A stretch of 64,000 nucleotides of DNA from Duodenibacillus intestinigallinarum (GCA_019117105.1 DXAH01000013.1:1-64000); one strand, 5' to 3'. Counted from the first letter of the stretch, positions 7,499 through 16,524 are shown. Translations and numbers: made by a program. The notes: generated by a model from the letters alone, not told the origin.

Positions 7499-9325
7499 TT
7501 ATTTGCCGAGTACCTGAGCAGCGGCGTTTTCACCGGCCAGGCGACCGAACGTGATGGTTTCACTGATCGAGTTGCCGCCAAGGCGGTTCTTGCCGTGCAC
7601 GCCACCCGTGACTTCACCGGCCGCATACAAGCCGCCGATGGGCTTGCCGGAGGTGTTGATCACCTGCGTCTTGCCGTTGAACTTCAGGCCTCCCATGTAG
7701 TAGTGGATAGCCGGCGTGATTTCGATGGCGTAGAACGGAGCCTTGTCGACCTTGAGCTTGGCATTCAGACCTGGACGGTTGAAGTCGGGATCCTTGCCGG
7801 CTTCGGCGTACTTGTTGTACTGAGCAATTGTCGCTTCAAGGTTCTTGGGATCGATGCCCGCGTTCTTGGCAAGTTCCGCCAGCGTCTTGCCTTCCTTGGC
7901 AAGCCCCAGTTCGAAAGCCGCACCGGTTTGCTTGACACTCTGACGAACCTTATCGTCAAAGATTTCAAAAGCCGTGCCACCGGTTTGCTTCGACACAGCA
8001 GCACTCGTCACGTCGCGCGTGGTGAGTTCGCTGATAAAGCGCTTGCCTTCGCGGTTCACAAACACCGCACCTGCTCCGCGCACCGTTTCGGAAACAATCA
8101 CGGGGCTGCCGACCAACAATGTCGGATTGAGCTGAATTTCCTTGGCATCGACCACAGCCGCGCCAACCTTCTGTGCGAGCACCATGCCGTCGCCCTGGCT
8201 GCCCGGCTGATTGGACGTCTTCACATCCGCGCTGATGTCCGGACGCAGCGACTGAACGAGCTTAGCATTGGCGCCGATGCCGCCCGTAGCCAAAACCACA
8301 GCCTTGGCATTGATGCGATACAGGCCCGAATGCTTGCCTTTGATGAGCGCACCGGTCACATTGCCCTTGTCGTCGGTATAAAGCTTGACCATCTTGGAGT
8401 TCAAGCGCAGGTCAAGATTGGTTTCCTTGGCGTGATCGCGGAAGAACTTGGAAAGATACGGTCCCACGAAAACGCCGCCCGCAGGTCCGTGCATACGAGC
8501 TGCCGAGGCACCGCCGCCGCGGCCGACATGCGAGAGCACAGCACCGCGATCGGCAAGCCACTTGATCGAATCAGCTGAACGTTCGGCCAGAATCTTGGCA
8601 AGCTCGGGGTTGCTCACGTTCTTGCCGCCCTTCATCGTATCTTCGAACATCAGCTTGGCATTGTCCTCTATGCCTTTTTCCTTCTGATAAGGAGTGCCGG
8701 CCGCATTCATGCCGCCAGCTGCAAGCTGGCTGTTGCCGCCCGGCACCGCCATCTTTTCGACCATGATGATGTTCTTCACACCGGCTTCCTGTGCCGTAAA
8801 GGCTGCCACAAAGCCTGCCGCACCGGATCCGACCACCAGAATATCGGTGGTTTCCGTCCGTTCGGGCTTGGCGTTGTCGTACTTCGTCAGATCTTCATAC
8901 TGAGAAGCCGGCTTGGCACCCTTGCCGAACTTCATATCCTTCATGGACGGGAAATCATGACAGTTGGTGCAGTACGCAACGGAAGGCGTATGGCCGGAAT
9001 GGCAGGCCGTGCACTGAACGTCACCCAAGTGACTCTTGTGCGGATTGGGCTGATGCGGCTTTTCCGTTTTCTTGACCAATGCGTTGGGCTCGTGGCACAT
9101 CACGCATTGCTTATTAATTTCCGTTTCCGAATCAGTGACCTTGTCCGTGGTGTGACACATCTGACAAGAGATTCCCTTCTGGTTATGGGCGCCCGCCAAG
9201 AACGAGGCTTTGTCTCCCTGCGAATAGGATTTCGTCATTTCGGCTGAAAATGCATAGGCGCCGGACGACAAACCGAGGCCGAGAATAACCGCACTCGCCA
9301 AAATGGTCAGTCGTTGGAATTTCAT
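7499..9325 (-). CDS. Periplasmic tetraheme flavocytochrome c, fumarate reductase-like
   Basis: 608 residues: signal peptide 1-25 (cleavage after AYA), four CxxCH heme motifs (C54, C74, C105 and C119 onward), then a flavoprotein domain with GSGAAG at 166-171. It resembles soluble fumarate reductase FccA of Shewanella, which takes electrons from the quinol pool through a membrane cytochrome. Catalytic R437 (TTRD), H541 (PAIHYYMGG) and R581 (KNRLGGN) are retained. However, the residues matching FccA H365, M375 and T377 are N400 (IQLNPTLL), I410 and S412, so the organic acceptor may not be fumarate. The start at 9325 follows AAGGAG. A LysR gene is divergent at 9505. The acceptor is unknown. Confidence 0.85.
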   Translation of the reverse strand: MKFQRLTILASAVILGLGLSSGAYAFSAEMTKSYSQGDKASFLAGAHNQKGISCQMCHTTDKVTDSETEINKQCVMCHEPNALVKKTEKPHQPNPHKSHLGDVQCTACHSGHTPSVAYCTNCHDFPSMKDMKFGKGAKPASQYEDLTKYDNAKPERTETTDILVVGSGAAGFVAAFTAQEAGVKNIIMVEKMAVPGGNSQLAAGGMNAAGTPYQKEKGIEDNAKLMFEDTMKGGKNVSNPELAKILAERSADSIKWLADRGAVLSHVGRGGGASAARMHGPAGGVFVGPYLSKFFRDHAKETNLDLRLNSKMVKLYTDDKGNVTGALIKGKHSGLYRINAKAVVLATGGIGANAKLVQSLRPDISADVKTSNQPGSQGDGMVLAQKVGAAVVDAKEIQLNPTLLVGSPVIVSETVRGAGAVFVNREGKRFISELTTRDVTSAAVSKQTGGTAFEIFDDKVRQSVKQTGAAFELGLAKEGKTLAELAKNAGIDPKNLEATIAQYNKYAEAGKDPDFNRPGLNAKLKVDKAPFYAIEITPAIHYYMGGLKFNGKTQVINTSGKPIGGLYAAGEVTGGVHGKNRLGGNSISETITFGRLAGENAAAQVLGK

Positions 9326-9490
9326 CTTTCTCTCCTTGCTTTATTGTTTAGCAAATCCGAATCCCTCTCAGAAACTCGAATTTTTTCGGCAAAGTCCAAA
9401 ATCAGTTGGGGAGCTAATAATTTCGGACTTCTTACGGGCATGTTAAGCTTAGGAAAAGAATTCATCCATCAGTCTTTTTCAAAGGTTACG

Positions 9491-9505
9491 TTCGGAATTT
9501 CCGAA
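9491..9505. promoter_or_regulatory. Perfect palindrome at the LysR gene start
   Basis: TTCGGAA-T-TTCCGAA, a 7-bp inverted repeat with a single-base spacer, ends on the A of the proposed LysR ATG. Related half-sites (TCCGA or TTCGGA) occur at about 9356 and 9421 in the same divergent gap. It could be an autoregulatory operator, but this is inference. Confidence 0.4.
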
Positions 9506-10446
9506 TGAATCGCACCTTTTTTGCTTTCGCAATGCAGCACTTTTCCTTAATTGATCTCAAAACATTTCACGCCGTGGCCGACGAAGGCAATCTCACGCGA
9601 GGAGCTGCACGAGTGCATTTGAGTCCCTCGACCGTCTGCGCCCGCATCAAAGGACTCGAGTCAAGTTTGGGGGTGCCTCTTTTCACGCGATCGGCACAGG
9701 GTATGGCGGTAACGCCTGCCGGCGAAATCGTGCGGCAGGGAGCTCTTCGCATTGAGCGCGACATTGATGGCATGCTTCGCGATCTCGAGCCTTTTGTGAG
9801 TCGCGAGGCCGGAACGCTTCGGATCGTCTCTAACTACGGCGCTGCCATGAACTTTCTGGCCGATGGGCTGGCGCGTTTTTTGAAGGCTCATCCTGACGTT
9901 TCGATCTCTCACCATCGCTGTTCTTCACGCGACGTGGTCGAAGCCGTCGCCGAAGACAGAGCCGACATCGGCCTGAGCGCCTTCGTTGGCGATTATCCGG
10001 GCGTTACTTTCATAGACTACGCCCGCGACGATCTTGTGGTGATCGTAAGCATCGATTCCCCGTTGGCGCACCGTGAAGCATTGGATTTCGCCGAATGTCT
10101 GAACGAGGACTTCGTCTCCCTGAGCGAACACGTCGAAATGCAGCGTTTCGTCGACGAAAGAGCTAGAGAACTCGGCCACAAGCTCGTTCCCAAGGTTCGC
10201 GTCTCCAATCAACCAATCCTCTTTCAGATGGCCGCCGCAGGTGTTGGAATCGGCATTGCCAGCCGCGTCGCTTTCGAAGCTCAGCCCCACCCGCGCGCCC
10301 GTGCGGTAAAGCTCACCAACGCCTGGGCGCAGCGCCACATTCGAATTGCGATCCCTGCGCAAAAGGAACGGCAGCTTCGTTGGGCCACGGAGCTCGTCGA
10401 AGCGCTGAGAAACGGCACCAATTTCACAATCCCTCAATCAAACTGA
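9505..10446 (+). CDS. LysR-family regulator divergent from the flavocytochrome gene
   Basis: 313 residues with an N-terminal winged helix-turn-helix (FHAVADEGNLTRGAARVHLS, then TVCARIKGLE) and a periplasmic-binding-like effector domain (DLVVIVSIDSPL, GVGIGIASRV). LysR proteins commonly regulate the divergent neighbour, so the flavocytochrome is the likely target and its substrate the likely effector. Two starts are possible, 9505 and 9532 (MQHFSLIDLK); neither has a good ribosome binding site. The second starts just before the conserved HTH and would leave the palindrome at 9491-9505 outside the coding region. Confidence 0.85.
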   Translation: MNRTFFAFAMQHFSLIDLKTFHAVADEGNLTRGAARVHLSPSTVCARIKGLESSLGVPLFTRSAQGMAVTPAGEIVRQGALRIERDIDGMLRDLEPFVSREAGTLRIVSNYGAAMNFLADGLARFLKAHPDVSISHHRCSSRDVVEAVAEDRADIGLSAFVGDYPGVTFIDYARDDLVVIVSIDSPLAHREALDFAECLNEDFVSLSEHVEMQRFVDERARELGHKLVPKVRVSNQPILFQMAAAGVGIGIASRVAFEAQPHPRARAVKLTNAWAQRHIRIAIPAQKERQLRWATELVEALRNGTNFTIPQSN

Positions 10447-10458
10447 ATTTTTTGAAAA

Positions 10459-10485
10459 TTGACCGCTGTTTCGCTCGGCTAAAAT
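10459..10485 (+). promoter_or_regulatory. Candidate sigma-70 promoter of the second LysR gene
   Basis: TTGACC at 10459-10464 and TAAAAT at 10480-10485 are separated by 15 bp, slightly short. They lie 61 bp before the GTG start at 10546. Confidence 0.4.
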
Positions 10486-10545
10486 CGGGCGCATTACCAA
10501 AACAACCGTTTCAAGCTTCGTTATCAGCCCAATTTCGAAACCACC

Positions 10546-11526
10546 GTGAAAACCATCGACAACCTCGAAGCGTGGGAGGTGCTCGTCGTTGCCGCCCGTA
10601 CGCGCAGTCTCTCGCGCACCGCTATTGTCCTTGATCTTGATTTGCCCAAGGTCTCGCGCCTTCTTCACAACCTTGAAGAAGAGCTCGGCTTCGCGCTCTT
10701 TGACAAGTCTCACCGTCCGATCTCACCCACGCCGCGCTGTGCCGAACTCGTCAAGTCCGTCGAACCTCTTGTCACCGGTTTTCGCAATCTGGAAATCTTC
10801 ACCCGCAATCATCTGACGGACAAACTCACCATTCGCTTTGCCGCCCCCATTGAGCTTGCGAGATTATTTTTCTCCGAAGCCTTACTGCACTACTCGAGCG
10901 ACCACCCCGATGTGGAATTTGCGATCCTGCCCGAAGTTCATCCGGATGCGATCCGGGCAGACACGGTTGATGCCATCGTCGCTAACCGCCTTCCGCTTGA
11001 TGATTCCGGCCTCGTCGTTCGGCAATACAACAGCTCCTCCACGCCGGTATTCGCCACACCCGAATACCTGAATAAACACGGCATCCCCAAATCCCCCGAA
11101 GACCTTTCCGAGCACACCGGACTGCTGCTTAAAACCGTGGCTCATGACCCAACGGACGTTCTGTACAACGTCAGTGGCGACTGCGCGCCGATTCACTGGA
11201 AAAACACGTTCATGACGCACGACCAGATGAGTTTGAAGCAATTGCTGCTCAACCATCAGGGCATTACCGTGGACCTCTATGCCGGCCACGTACTCGAGGA
11301 ACTTCAAAACAGAACGGTTGTTCCCATTCTCGAAGGTTGGGAGCGAGAAGTCTGGACAATGTGCCTGATCACTCGTCTGGAAGACGAGCGCAATTCCCCG
11401 AGACTGCGTGCGTTTGCCGAATGGTTCATGATCACTCTCGGCACTCAGATGCGAAACTTCAGCAAGCTAGCGCACATGGCCGCAACTGTTGCGTTCGACC
11501 GTGCCCGCCGACAGTCAGGCAATTGA
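10546..11526 (+). CDS. Second LysR-family transcriptional regulator
   Basis: 326 residues. The N-terminus shows a LysR winged helix (EVLVVAARTRSLSRTAIVLD, then LPKVSRLLHNLEEELGFALF) and the rest an effector-binding domain. Start codon is GTG at 10546. It follows the first LysR gene by 99 bp, apparently with its own promoter, and its last 12 bases overlap the end of the convergent GltD-like fusion gene at 11515. It may regulate that six-gene operon, but it lies at the operon's far end and no binding site was found. A C-terminal extension of about 25 residues beyond the effector domain is unremarkable in sequence. Confidence 0.8.
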   Translation: MKTIDNLEAWEVLVVAARTRSLSRTAIVLDLDLPKVSRLLHNLEEELGFALFDKSHRPISPTPRCAELVKSVEPLVTGFRNLEIFTRNHLTDKLTIRFAAPIELARLFFSEALLHYSSDHPDVEFAILPEVHPDAIRADTVDAIVANRLPLDDSGLVVRQYNSSSTPVFATPEYLNKHGIPKSPEDLSEHTGLLLKTVAHDPTDVLYNVSGDCAPIHWKNTFMTHDQMSLKQLLLNHQGITVDLYAGHVLEELQNRTVVPILEGWEREVWTMCLITRLEDERNSPRLRAFAEWFMITLGTQMRNFSKLAHMAATVAFDRARRQSGN

Positions 11527-13812
11527 GCAATACCGAAGAATCGCCCGCGCTGCGCGTCTTCCGTCGGCCACCGCCGTCGACACAAAAGCCACTCCGCGCA
11601 CAGCATCACCCCCGGCGTAAATTCCGGCCACGTTCGTCGCGTTGTTGTCATCCACGCAAATGCGGCCTGCGTTATCAAATGCAACGCCGCTGCCGGCCAA
11701 CCAGGGAATCGGTTCCGGCCTAAATCCGTAGGCAACAAAGACAACATCCGCAGGCACTTCGAGTTCTTTTCCGTCCCCATCCCTGCACAAAACTGCCGAC
11801 ACAATGCCGCCGGCAGACACGAGACGCTCTACCTGCAACCCGCAAAGGATCTCTGCTCCCTCTTCTTGGGCCTGTTGCAGTTCGCCAACCATAGCTCGCA
11901 GTGCTTCTCTCGGCTTTCTTGCCACAGCCGTCGCCGAGGCCGCCCCTTCTCGAATCGCACAGCGCAAGCAATCCACCGCCGTATCGCCGCCGCCGAGCAC
12001 CACGACGCGTTTGCCTTTTACATCCGGCATTTGGTTCGACTCACCGAGCGCTCGACGACTGACTGCTCCCAACAGCACCATGGCAGGCAACACCCCAGGC
12101 AAATCCTCTCCCGGCAGTGACAGACCGACGGCGCAACCCGCGCCGGTGGCCACAAACACCGCATCGTTTTGCCGACGAATCGACTCGAAGTCCAGCTCCT
12201 TGCCCAATGTCGTTGCCATCACCAGCTTCACGCCCAGTTCGTTTAAGAGCGCTCTGCGCCGCGCAACAACGTCTCGCGAAAGCTTAAACGGCGGAATGCC
12301 GTAGGAAAGAAGCCCGCCAATATCCCTTTCTTTGTCGTAAACCGTCACATTCACGCCGCGTCTGGCCAGATAATCGGCGCAAGCCAGCCCCGCCGGTCCT
12401 GCTCCGATAACTGCTGCTTTGGCAGGCACTCTCGCGCGACGAATGCCGGGTTTGAATCCGTGGTCAAGCGCATACTGCGACACCGCGCGTTCGATATCGG
12501 GAATCATCACTGCGCCTTCGGCTTCCTGCATGGAGCACACACGCTCGCAGAACCGTTCGGACGGACAAACCCTTCCGCAGATTTCAGGCAAGGCGCCTTC
12601 CTGCAGCATCAATCGAGCCGCACCATCCACATCGCCCCGACTCAAAAGAGCCATCCACTGCGACACACGGTTACCCTGAGGGCAGACCGAGGTGCATCGA
12701 CCGCATCGCAAGCAACGCGAGCTCTGCCTGACAGCCTCCCGAATATCGAGCGGCCGCCTGACTTCTTCGTAACCGACGAGACGTTCAGCGACAGGCACGA
12801 TTTCGATTCGGCCGCGCGCCGGCATCGGAGCCGTCTCGACAAAAGGCGACGACGGCAGCAACGGGAAACTCACTGCTCGTGAAGGGCAAACTTCGGCACA
12901 GGCACGGCACTTGATGCACACTGAAACGTCAGCGCTCGTCAATTTTCCCCTTCTGAGATCAATACCCTCCGGACAAGCGTCCGCACAAATGCGGCAGTCC
13001 ACGCCATGCGTCGCATGCACGCAGGCTTTGGGATTGATGCGCGGCACAAAAAGGCGATTCAATCGGCTCATCAGCCCGATTAGGGCTCCCAGCGGACAGA
13101 AATTGCGGCACCAACGTCGCAGCACCAGCAGTTCCAAGACAAGAAATGCCGCAAAAATCAAAACTTCCCAGCCCGATTCATTGAATTGGAACAACCGCGA
13201 AAGTGCGATCACCACGGCAAAGGTCAGACCGACGGGGCAGATCAAGCAGAACACAGGAAAGCCGAATACGGCACTTGAGGCCAGAGCGCCGGCAAGAACA
13301 GTCAAAGGACCGGCGTCTGCCGCCTGCCGTTTTTGTGCTGCCGTTTTCTTTACCGCTTCACCCGCACTGCAGCTTGAGCAGCCGGCACACGATGAAATGC
13401 CGCACGTTTCCGCGTGCTTGTCTTGTGTCGGCTGTGCCGGCAGAACAATCTGCCGTTGCGTATCTTCCTCCGCAACATCTTCTTCCTTTTCTCGTCTGCG
13501 CCCTCCCGTTTTCAGAAATTGCAGCAAACGGGAAACGGACGGAACGGGACAAAGCCAGCCGCAGAAAAAGCGCCCGAAAATCACCACCAGCACGAAAAAG
13601 ACAGCCAAAGCAGCAAGCGCTCTGGGCAAAATCGTCTTTTCGGCAAGCATTGTTTCAAGAGCGCCCAAGGGGCAAATCGCCGCAATCTCCTTCCAACCGA
13701 AGGAGGACAACGTACCCCATCCGGTGTGCCAGATCGTTCCGACAACCGTGAACAAAATGAAAGCGACGGGAATCAGCGTACGCAGCCAAGACGACTTCAG
13801 AGGCTTTTTCAT
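11515..13812 (-). CDS. Fusion: NapH-like membrane ferredoxin with GltD-like NAD(P)H oxidoreductase
   Basis: 765 residues in one frame. Residues 1-250 resemble NapH/NosR-type membrane ferredoxins: four hydrophobic segments and cysteine motifs FFCGWLCP (about 83-89), CLICP (189-193) and CRNFCP (235-240). A Cys cluster CGISSCAGCSSC (137-148) sits in the loop. Residues 264-310 hold two ferredoxin clusters (CRICADACP, CIKCRACAEVCP). Residues 365-430 match the Fe-S part of glutamate synthase small chain GltD (CLRCGRCTSVCP, CGRVCPSERFCERVC), followed by the FAD motif VIGAGPAG at 468-475, NAD(P) motif VVLGGGDTAVD near 604 and GIYAGGDA near 730. The design would link cytosolic NAD(P)H to a membrane or periplasmic electron path. 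It overlaps the NapG-like gene by 4 bp (ATGA) and has GGAGG before the start. Confidence 0.8.
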   Translation of the reverse strand: MKKPLKSSWLRTLIPVAFILFTVVGTIWHTGWGTLSSFGWKEIAAICPLGALETMLAEKTILPRALAALAVFFVLVVIFGRFFCGWLCPVPSVSRLLQFLKTGGRRREKEEDVAEEDTQRQIVLPAQPTQDKHAETCGISSCAGCSSCSAGEAVKKTAAQKRQAADAGPLTVLAGALASSAVFGFPVFCLICPVGLTFAVVIALSRLFQFNESGWEVLIFAAFLVLELLVLRRWCRNFCPLGALIGLMSRLNRLFVPRINPKACVHATHGVDCRICADACPEGIDLRRGKLTSADVSVCIKCRACAEVCPSRAVSFPLLPSSPFVETAPMPARGRIEIVPVAERLVGYEEVRRPLDIREAVRQSSRCLRCGRCTSVCPQGNRVSQWMALLSRGDVDGAARLMLQEGALPEICGRVCPSERFCERVCSMQEAEGAVMIPDIERAVSQYALDHGFKPGIRRARVPAKAAVIGAGPAGLACADYLARRGVNVTVYDKERDIGGLLSYGIPPFKLSRDVVARRRALLNELGVKLVMATTLGKELDFESIRRQNDAVFVATGAGCAVGLSLPGEDLPGVLPAMVLLGAVSRRALGESNQMPDVKGKRVVVLGGGDTAVDCLRCAIREGAASATAVARKPREALRAMVGELQQAQEEGAEILCGLQVERLVSAGGIVSAVLCRDGDGKELEVPADVVFVAYGFRPEPIPWLAGSGVAFDNAGRICVDDNNATNVAGIYAGGDAVRGVAFVSTAVADGRRAARAILRYCSIA

Positions 13813-14414
13813 TTTTGAGCCTCCTTGTGAATCGGATGAATTACAACTCCCCGTTGTGAACCGTCCTTAAACGACTGCAGAACATTAGCCGGACACACCT
13901 TCACACACAAACCGCAACCGTTGCACTTATCCGCATGAATCACCGGACGGTTTCGGGCGTCCAGCGTAATGGCCTTGTATTCACACTCGTCGTAACAAAG
14001 CCGACAAGCCCCGGTTCGAAGCGCAATGCAACGCTCGGTGAGTTCGGCCACACCCACCTTGACCGTTTTGGGATCAAACATTTCGATGGCATGCGTCGGA
14101 CACACCCGAGCACAGTCCTGACAAAAGTCGCAGTGTCCGAGATGAAAATCAAGAAAGGGCGTACGGACATGGATGAGCCCGTCGGAAAATCCCGCCACCG
14201 AAATCACATTCAGATGACAGACGCTGCGGCAGCGGTCGCACCGAATGCAGCGCGCCAAGAATTCGTCTTCGCCGACACTGCCCGGAGGACGAATCAGCTC
14301 GCCTGATCCCTTCGCGCCGCGCACGCCCGCCCCCAGGGCAAGCAACGCCGTGGCACCGACGGCACCCGCCACCACCTGTCTGCGCGTGACCGCTTTGTCG
14401 TTTAGCTCGGACAT
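13809..14414 (-). CDS. NapG/MauM-like periplasmic ferredoxin
   Basis: 201 residues with four [4Fe-4S] motifs: CIRCDRCRSVC, CDFCQDCARVCP, CRLCYDEC and CNGCGLCVKVCP. The N-terminus (TRRQVVAGAVGATALLALG) looks like a Tat signal or an uncleaved Tat anchor. In nitrate respiration NapG works with NapH to pass quinol electrons to the periplasmic enzyme. Here the NapH part is supplied by the fused protein of the next gene. Its start overlaps the TorD gene end by 13 bp and its own end overlaps the fusion gene by 4 bp, so the three are translationally linked. Confidence 0.85.
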   Translation of the reverse strand: MSELNDKAVTRRQVVAGAVGATALLALGAGVRGAKGSGELIRPPGSVGEDEFLARCIRCDRCRSVCHLNVISVAGFSDGLIHVRTPFLDFHLGHCDFCQDCARVCPTHAIEMFDPKTVKVGVAELTERCIALRTGACRLCYDECEYKAITLDARNRPVIHADKCNGCGLCVKVCPANVLQSFKDGSQRGVVIHPIHKEAQK

Positions 14415-15070
14415 TCCTGCAGCATGTCTTCTATCGCACCCTTAAGCGTGAAGACGAAGCCCTCGAGGATATATGACCAACCCTTGTAGAAGGGTGAAAC
14501 GGGGCAGGCACGGATATCGTCGCAAAAACGCGAAACCCAGTTTTCAATATGCGTTTCGATAAACGTCTTTTGCAGCCGAAGAACATCACACGCTTCGGCC
14601 TCCTTACCTTCTTCAAAAAGCTTGGCCGCGCGGCCGCTCAGATGTGCCAGAAACTGAATCTCCAACGCAATGTGGTCTTCATGCAGATCACAATCTTCGC
14701 TTTTGACGAATCCGTACTTGTGGTACAGCTGACGCACGGCCTCATAGGCATCCTGCATCACCAACCGCGTCGGACTCGTGTAAACGGACTCAAACGGATA
14801 GGCCGCCACCTGATTGACAACACCGGCACCCAAAAAAGCGCGGGCAAAATCAGCTGCCGCTGTCTCCTCCTTATCTTCCCCTGCGCCGTCTGCAAGCCAA
14901 TCCGCAATCATGTCTGCGCCTTTGGCCGCACGTTCGTGAAAATTCCACGCATCCCGATCTTTCATCACCACATCCATGTAGGCCTGCTTCATTTCAAAAG
15001 CAAAAGCCGAGGCAATGACTTTCCCAAGATCGGCAAGTGCACGGCATTGCGAGTCACGGTTGGTCAACAT
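14402..15070 (-). CDS. TorD/DmsD-family molybdoenzyme maturation chaperone
   Basis: 222 residues, mostly helical. The region around AYPFESVYTSPTRLVMQDAY and CDLHEDHIALEIQFLAHLS is characteristic of TorD-type chaperones, which hold the apo-catalytic subunit until the molybdenum cofactor is inserted and guard its Tat signal. ATG at 15070 is preferred because the alternative ATG at 15085 contains the AAAGGA that serves as the ribosome binding site of the inner start. It sits between the membrane anchor and NapG-like genes of the molybdoenzyme operon; the catalytic subunit encoded at 16643-19330 is the likely client. Confidence 0.85.
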   Translation of the reverse strand: MLTNRDSQCRALADLGKVIASAFAFEMKQAYMDVVMKDRDAWNFHERAAKGADMIADWLADGAGEDKEETAAADFARAFLGAGVVNQVAAYPFESVYTSPTRLVMQDAYEAVRQLYHKYGFVKSEDCDLHEDHIALEIQFLAHLSGRAAKLFEEGKEAEACDVLRLQKTFIETHIENWVSRFCDDIRACPVSPFYKGWSYILEGFVFTLKGAIEDMLQECPS

Positions 15071-15102
15071 GATTTCCTTTCTCATTCAAAATTCAAATTG
15101 CG

Positions 15103-15915
15103 CTATCGCGCGAAAAAACTCCAGGCAGCCGACCCGAGCCGCAGCACAACGATTTGCCAACCCGCACAACCGACTAGGGCCGCAAACAGAGCCGCGGTAA
15201 GCGCCACTCTCGATTGTCTGGCCAACAACGTCAGTCCCCATGGGAGCACGACGCCCGCACCTACGGTCAGCCCCCAAAACCAGGTCGCCAGATCGCCCGT
15301 CAGCACGCGCGAGGCCGTCGGCTCCACGGCATCGGTTCCGCCGACAATGACAAGGTAAAGCGCCAGTCCGAAAACAGCAAAACCGCCGGCAGCCAAACTC
15401 ACCCGCCTGTCGAGCGCGTAGCCGTGGACGGCCCCAACCAATCCCATTGTCGCAACCCCGATCAGCGCCGCATAGCCGAAAAACGGCAACACGATGCTCC
15501 ACGTATTCCAGGCAGCGCGCCACGGCATGACGTAGTTGCTTGCGTGAGCCATCAGTACCAGTGCGGCAGCAACGGAAGCGATCAGCGCCAGCTTGCGGCA
15601 CGTTGACTCGTATGCGGCTCGGTGGATGGCCGCCAAATAGGCGGCGCAAGCCGCAAGCGCTACGATCCATGCAACCCCAAGCTTGAAAATCGAGGAAGCG
15701 GGATTGGAAAAGGCCGCAAATATCAATTGCGGCCTGCCCAACTGCATCAAAGAAGTGCCTGCCAAAGCCAGCAATGCGATACAGGCCAGCGCGCTTGCCA
15801 GCGTAAGCGACGGAACAGGCGCACTGCGTCTCTCGAGCACGGCGACCGCGCCCGAAAGACCTGTCGCGGCGGCGGCAAACACCGCCGCAAGCACTGCGGC
15901 AAAGCCGACACCCAT
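15103..15915 (-). CDS. DmsC/NrfD-type quinol-oxidising membrane anchor
   Basis: 270 residues with about eight hydrophobic helices and almost no charged stretches, matching the DmsC anchor family that connects a molybdoenzyme to the quinone pool. A conserved-looking stretch is FSNPASSIFKLGVAW. ATG at 15915 follows GGAG with a spacing of 6; a TTG six bases upstream has no such spacing. The gene starts 12 bp after the DmsB-like gene. Since the operon also encodes NapGH-like parts, the enzyme may receive electrons by two routes. Confidence 0.8.
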   Translation of the reverse strand: MGVGFAAVLAAVFAAAATGLSGAVAVLERRSAPVPSLTLASALACIALLALAGTSLMQLGRPQLIFAAFSNPASSIFKLGVAWIVALAACAAYLAAIHRAAYESTCRKLALIASVAAALVLMAHASNYVMPWRAAWNTWSIVLPFFGYAALIGVATMGLVGAVHGYALDRRVSLAAGGFAVFGLALYLVIVGGTDAVEPTASRVLTGDLATWFWGLTVGAGVVLPWGLTLLARQSRVALTAALFAALVGCAGWQIVVLRLGSAAWSFFAR

Positions 15916-15927
15916 ATTCAACTCCGA

Positions 15928-16524
15928 TCAGAGCATCTTCGGAGGATTGGGCTGCCAGGGAGCGTTCTTCTTGTGCAGGATGTAACGCACCGTGGGCTTG
16001 TTGCCGCTATCGGGCATCGAGTGCACGTTCTCGGGACCGGCCGCTGCGATCGCCTTGGAAACATCGCTGTTGGGGTCATCAATGTCTCCGAAGAAGCGAG
16101 CGTTTGCGCAGCACACCTTCACGCAAGCGGGCTTCTCGCCCACCTTCTGCAGATGGTCGCAAAGCGTGCACTTCTCGACCACCTTGGCCTGCGCATTGAA
16201 GCTGCGTGCACCATAGGGGCACGCGGCCATACACATCTTGCAACCGATGCACTTTTCCTTGTCAATCAGAACCTGACCGTCTTCCTTGCGCTGATAGGTG
16301 GCCCCCGTCGGGCACACCTTCACACAGGGAGCCTCACGGCAGTTTTGGCAGACGGACGGTAGAAAATACTGCTGGATGTCTGGGAATTTTCCGAGCGGTC
16401 CGATGGTGAGCACCTTGTTGTAGTGCACACCCAGCGGAATGCTGTTTTCATTTTTGCAGGCAACTTCGCAGGCATAGCAGCCGATGCAGCGATCAAGATC
16501 GATAACCAATGTCTTGTGGGTCAT
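15928..16524 (-). CDS. DmsB-like four-cluster Fe-S electron-transfer subunit
   Basis: 198 residues with four [4Fe-4S] motifs in the DmsB/TtrB/PhsB pattern: CIGCYACEVAC near residue 13, CQNCREAPCVKVCP, CIGCKMCMAACP and CTLCDHLQ with ACVKVC. Such subunits carry electrons between the membrane anchor and the catalytic subunit. No signal peptide is visible, so export would be by piggy-back on the Tat signal of the catalytic subunit. The start follows GGAGAAC. It lies 118 bp after the catalytic gene, the largest gap of the operon; an internal promoter there is possible. Confidence 0.9.
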   Translation of the reverse strand: MTHKTLVIDLDRCIGCYACEVACKNENSIPLGVHYNKVLTIGPLGKFPDIQQYFLPSVCQNCREAPCVKVCPTGATYQRKEDGQVLIDKEKCIGCKMCMAACPYGARSFNAQAKVVEKCTLCDHLQKVGEKPACVKVCCANARFFGDIDDPNSDVSKAIAAAGPENVHSMPDSGNKPTVRYILHKKNAPWQPNPPKML

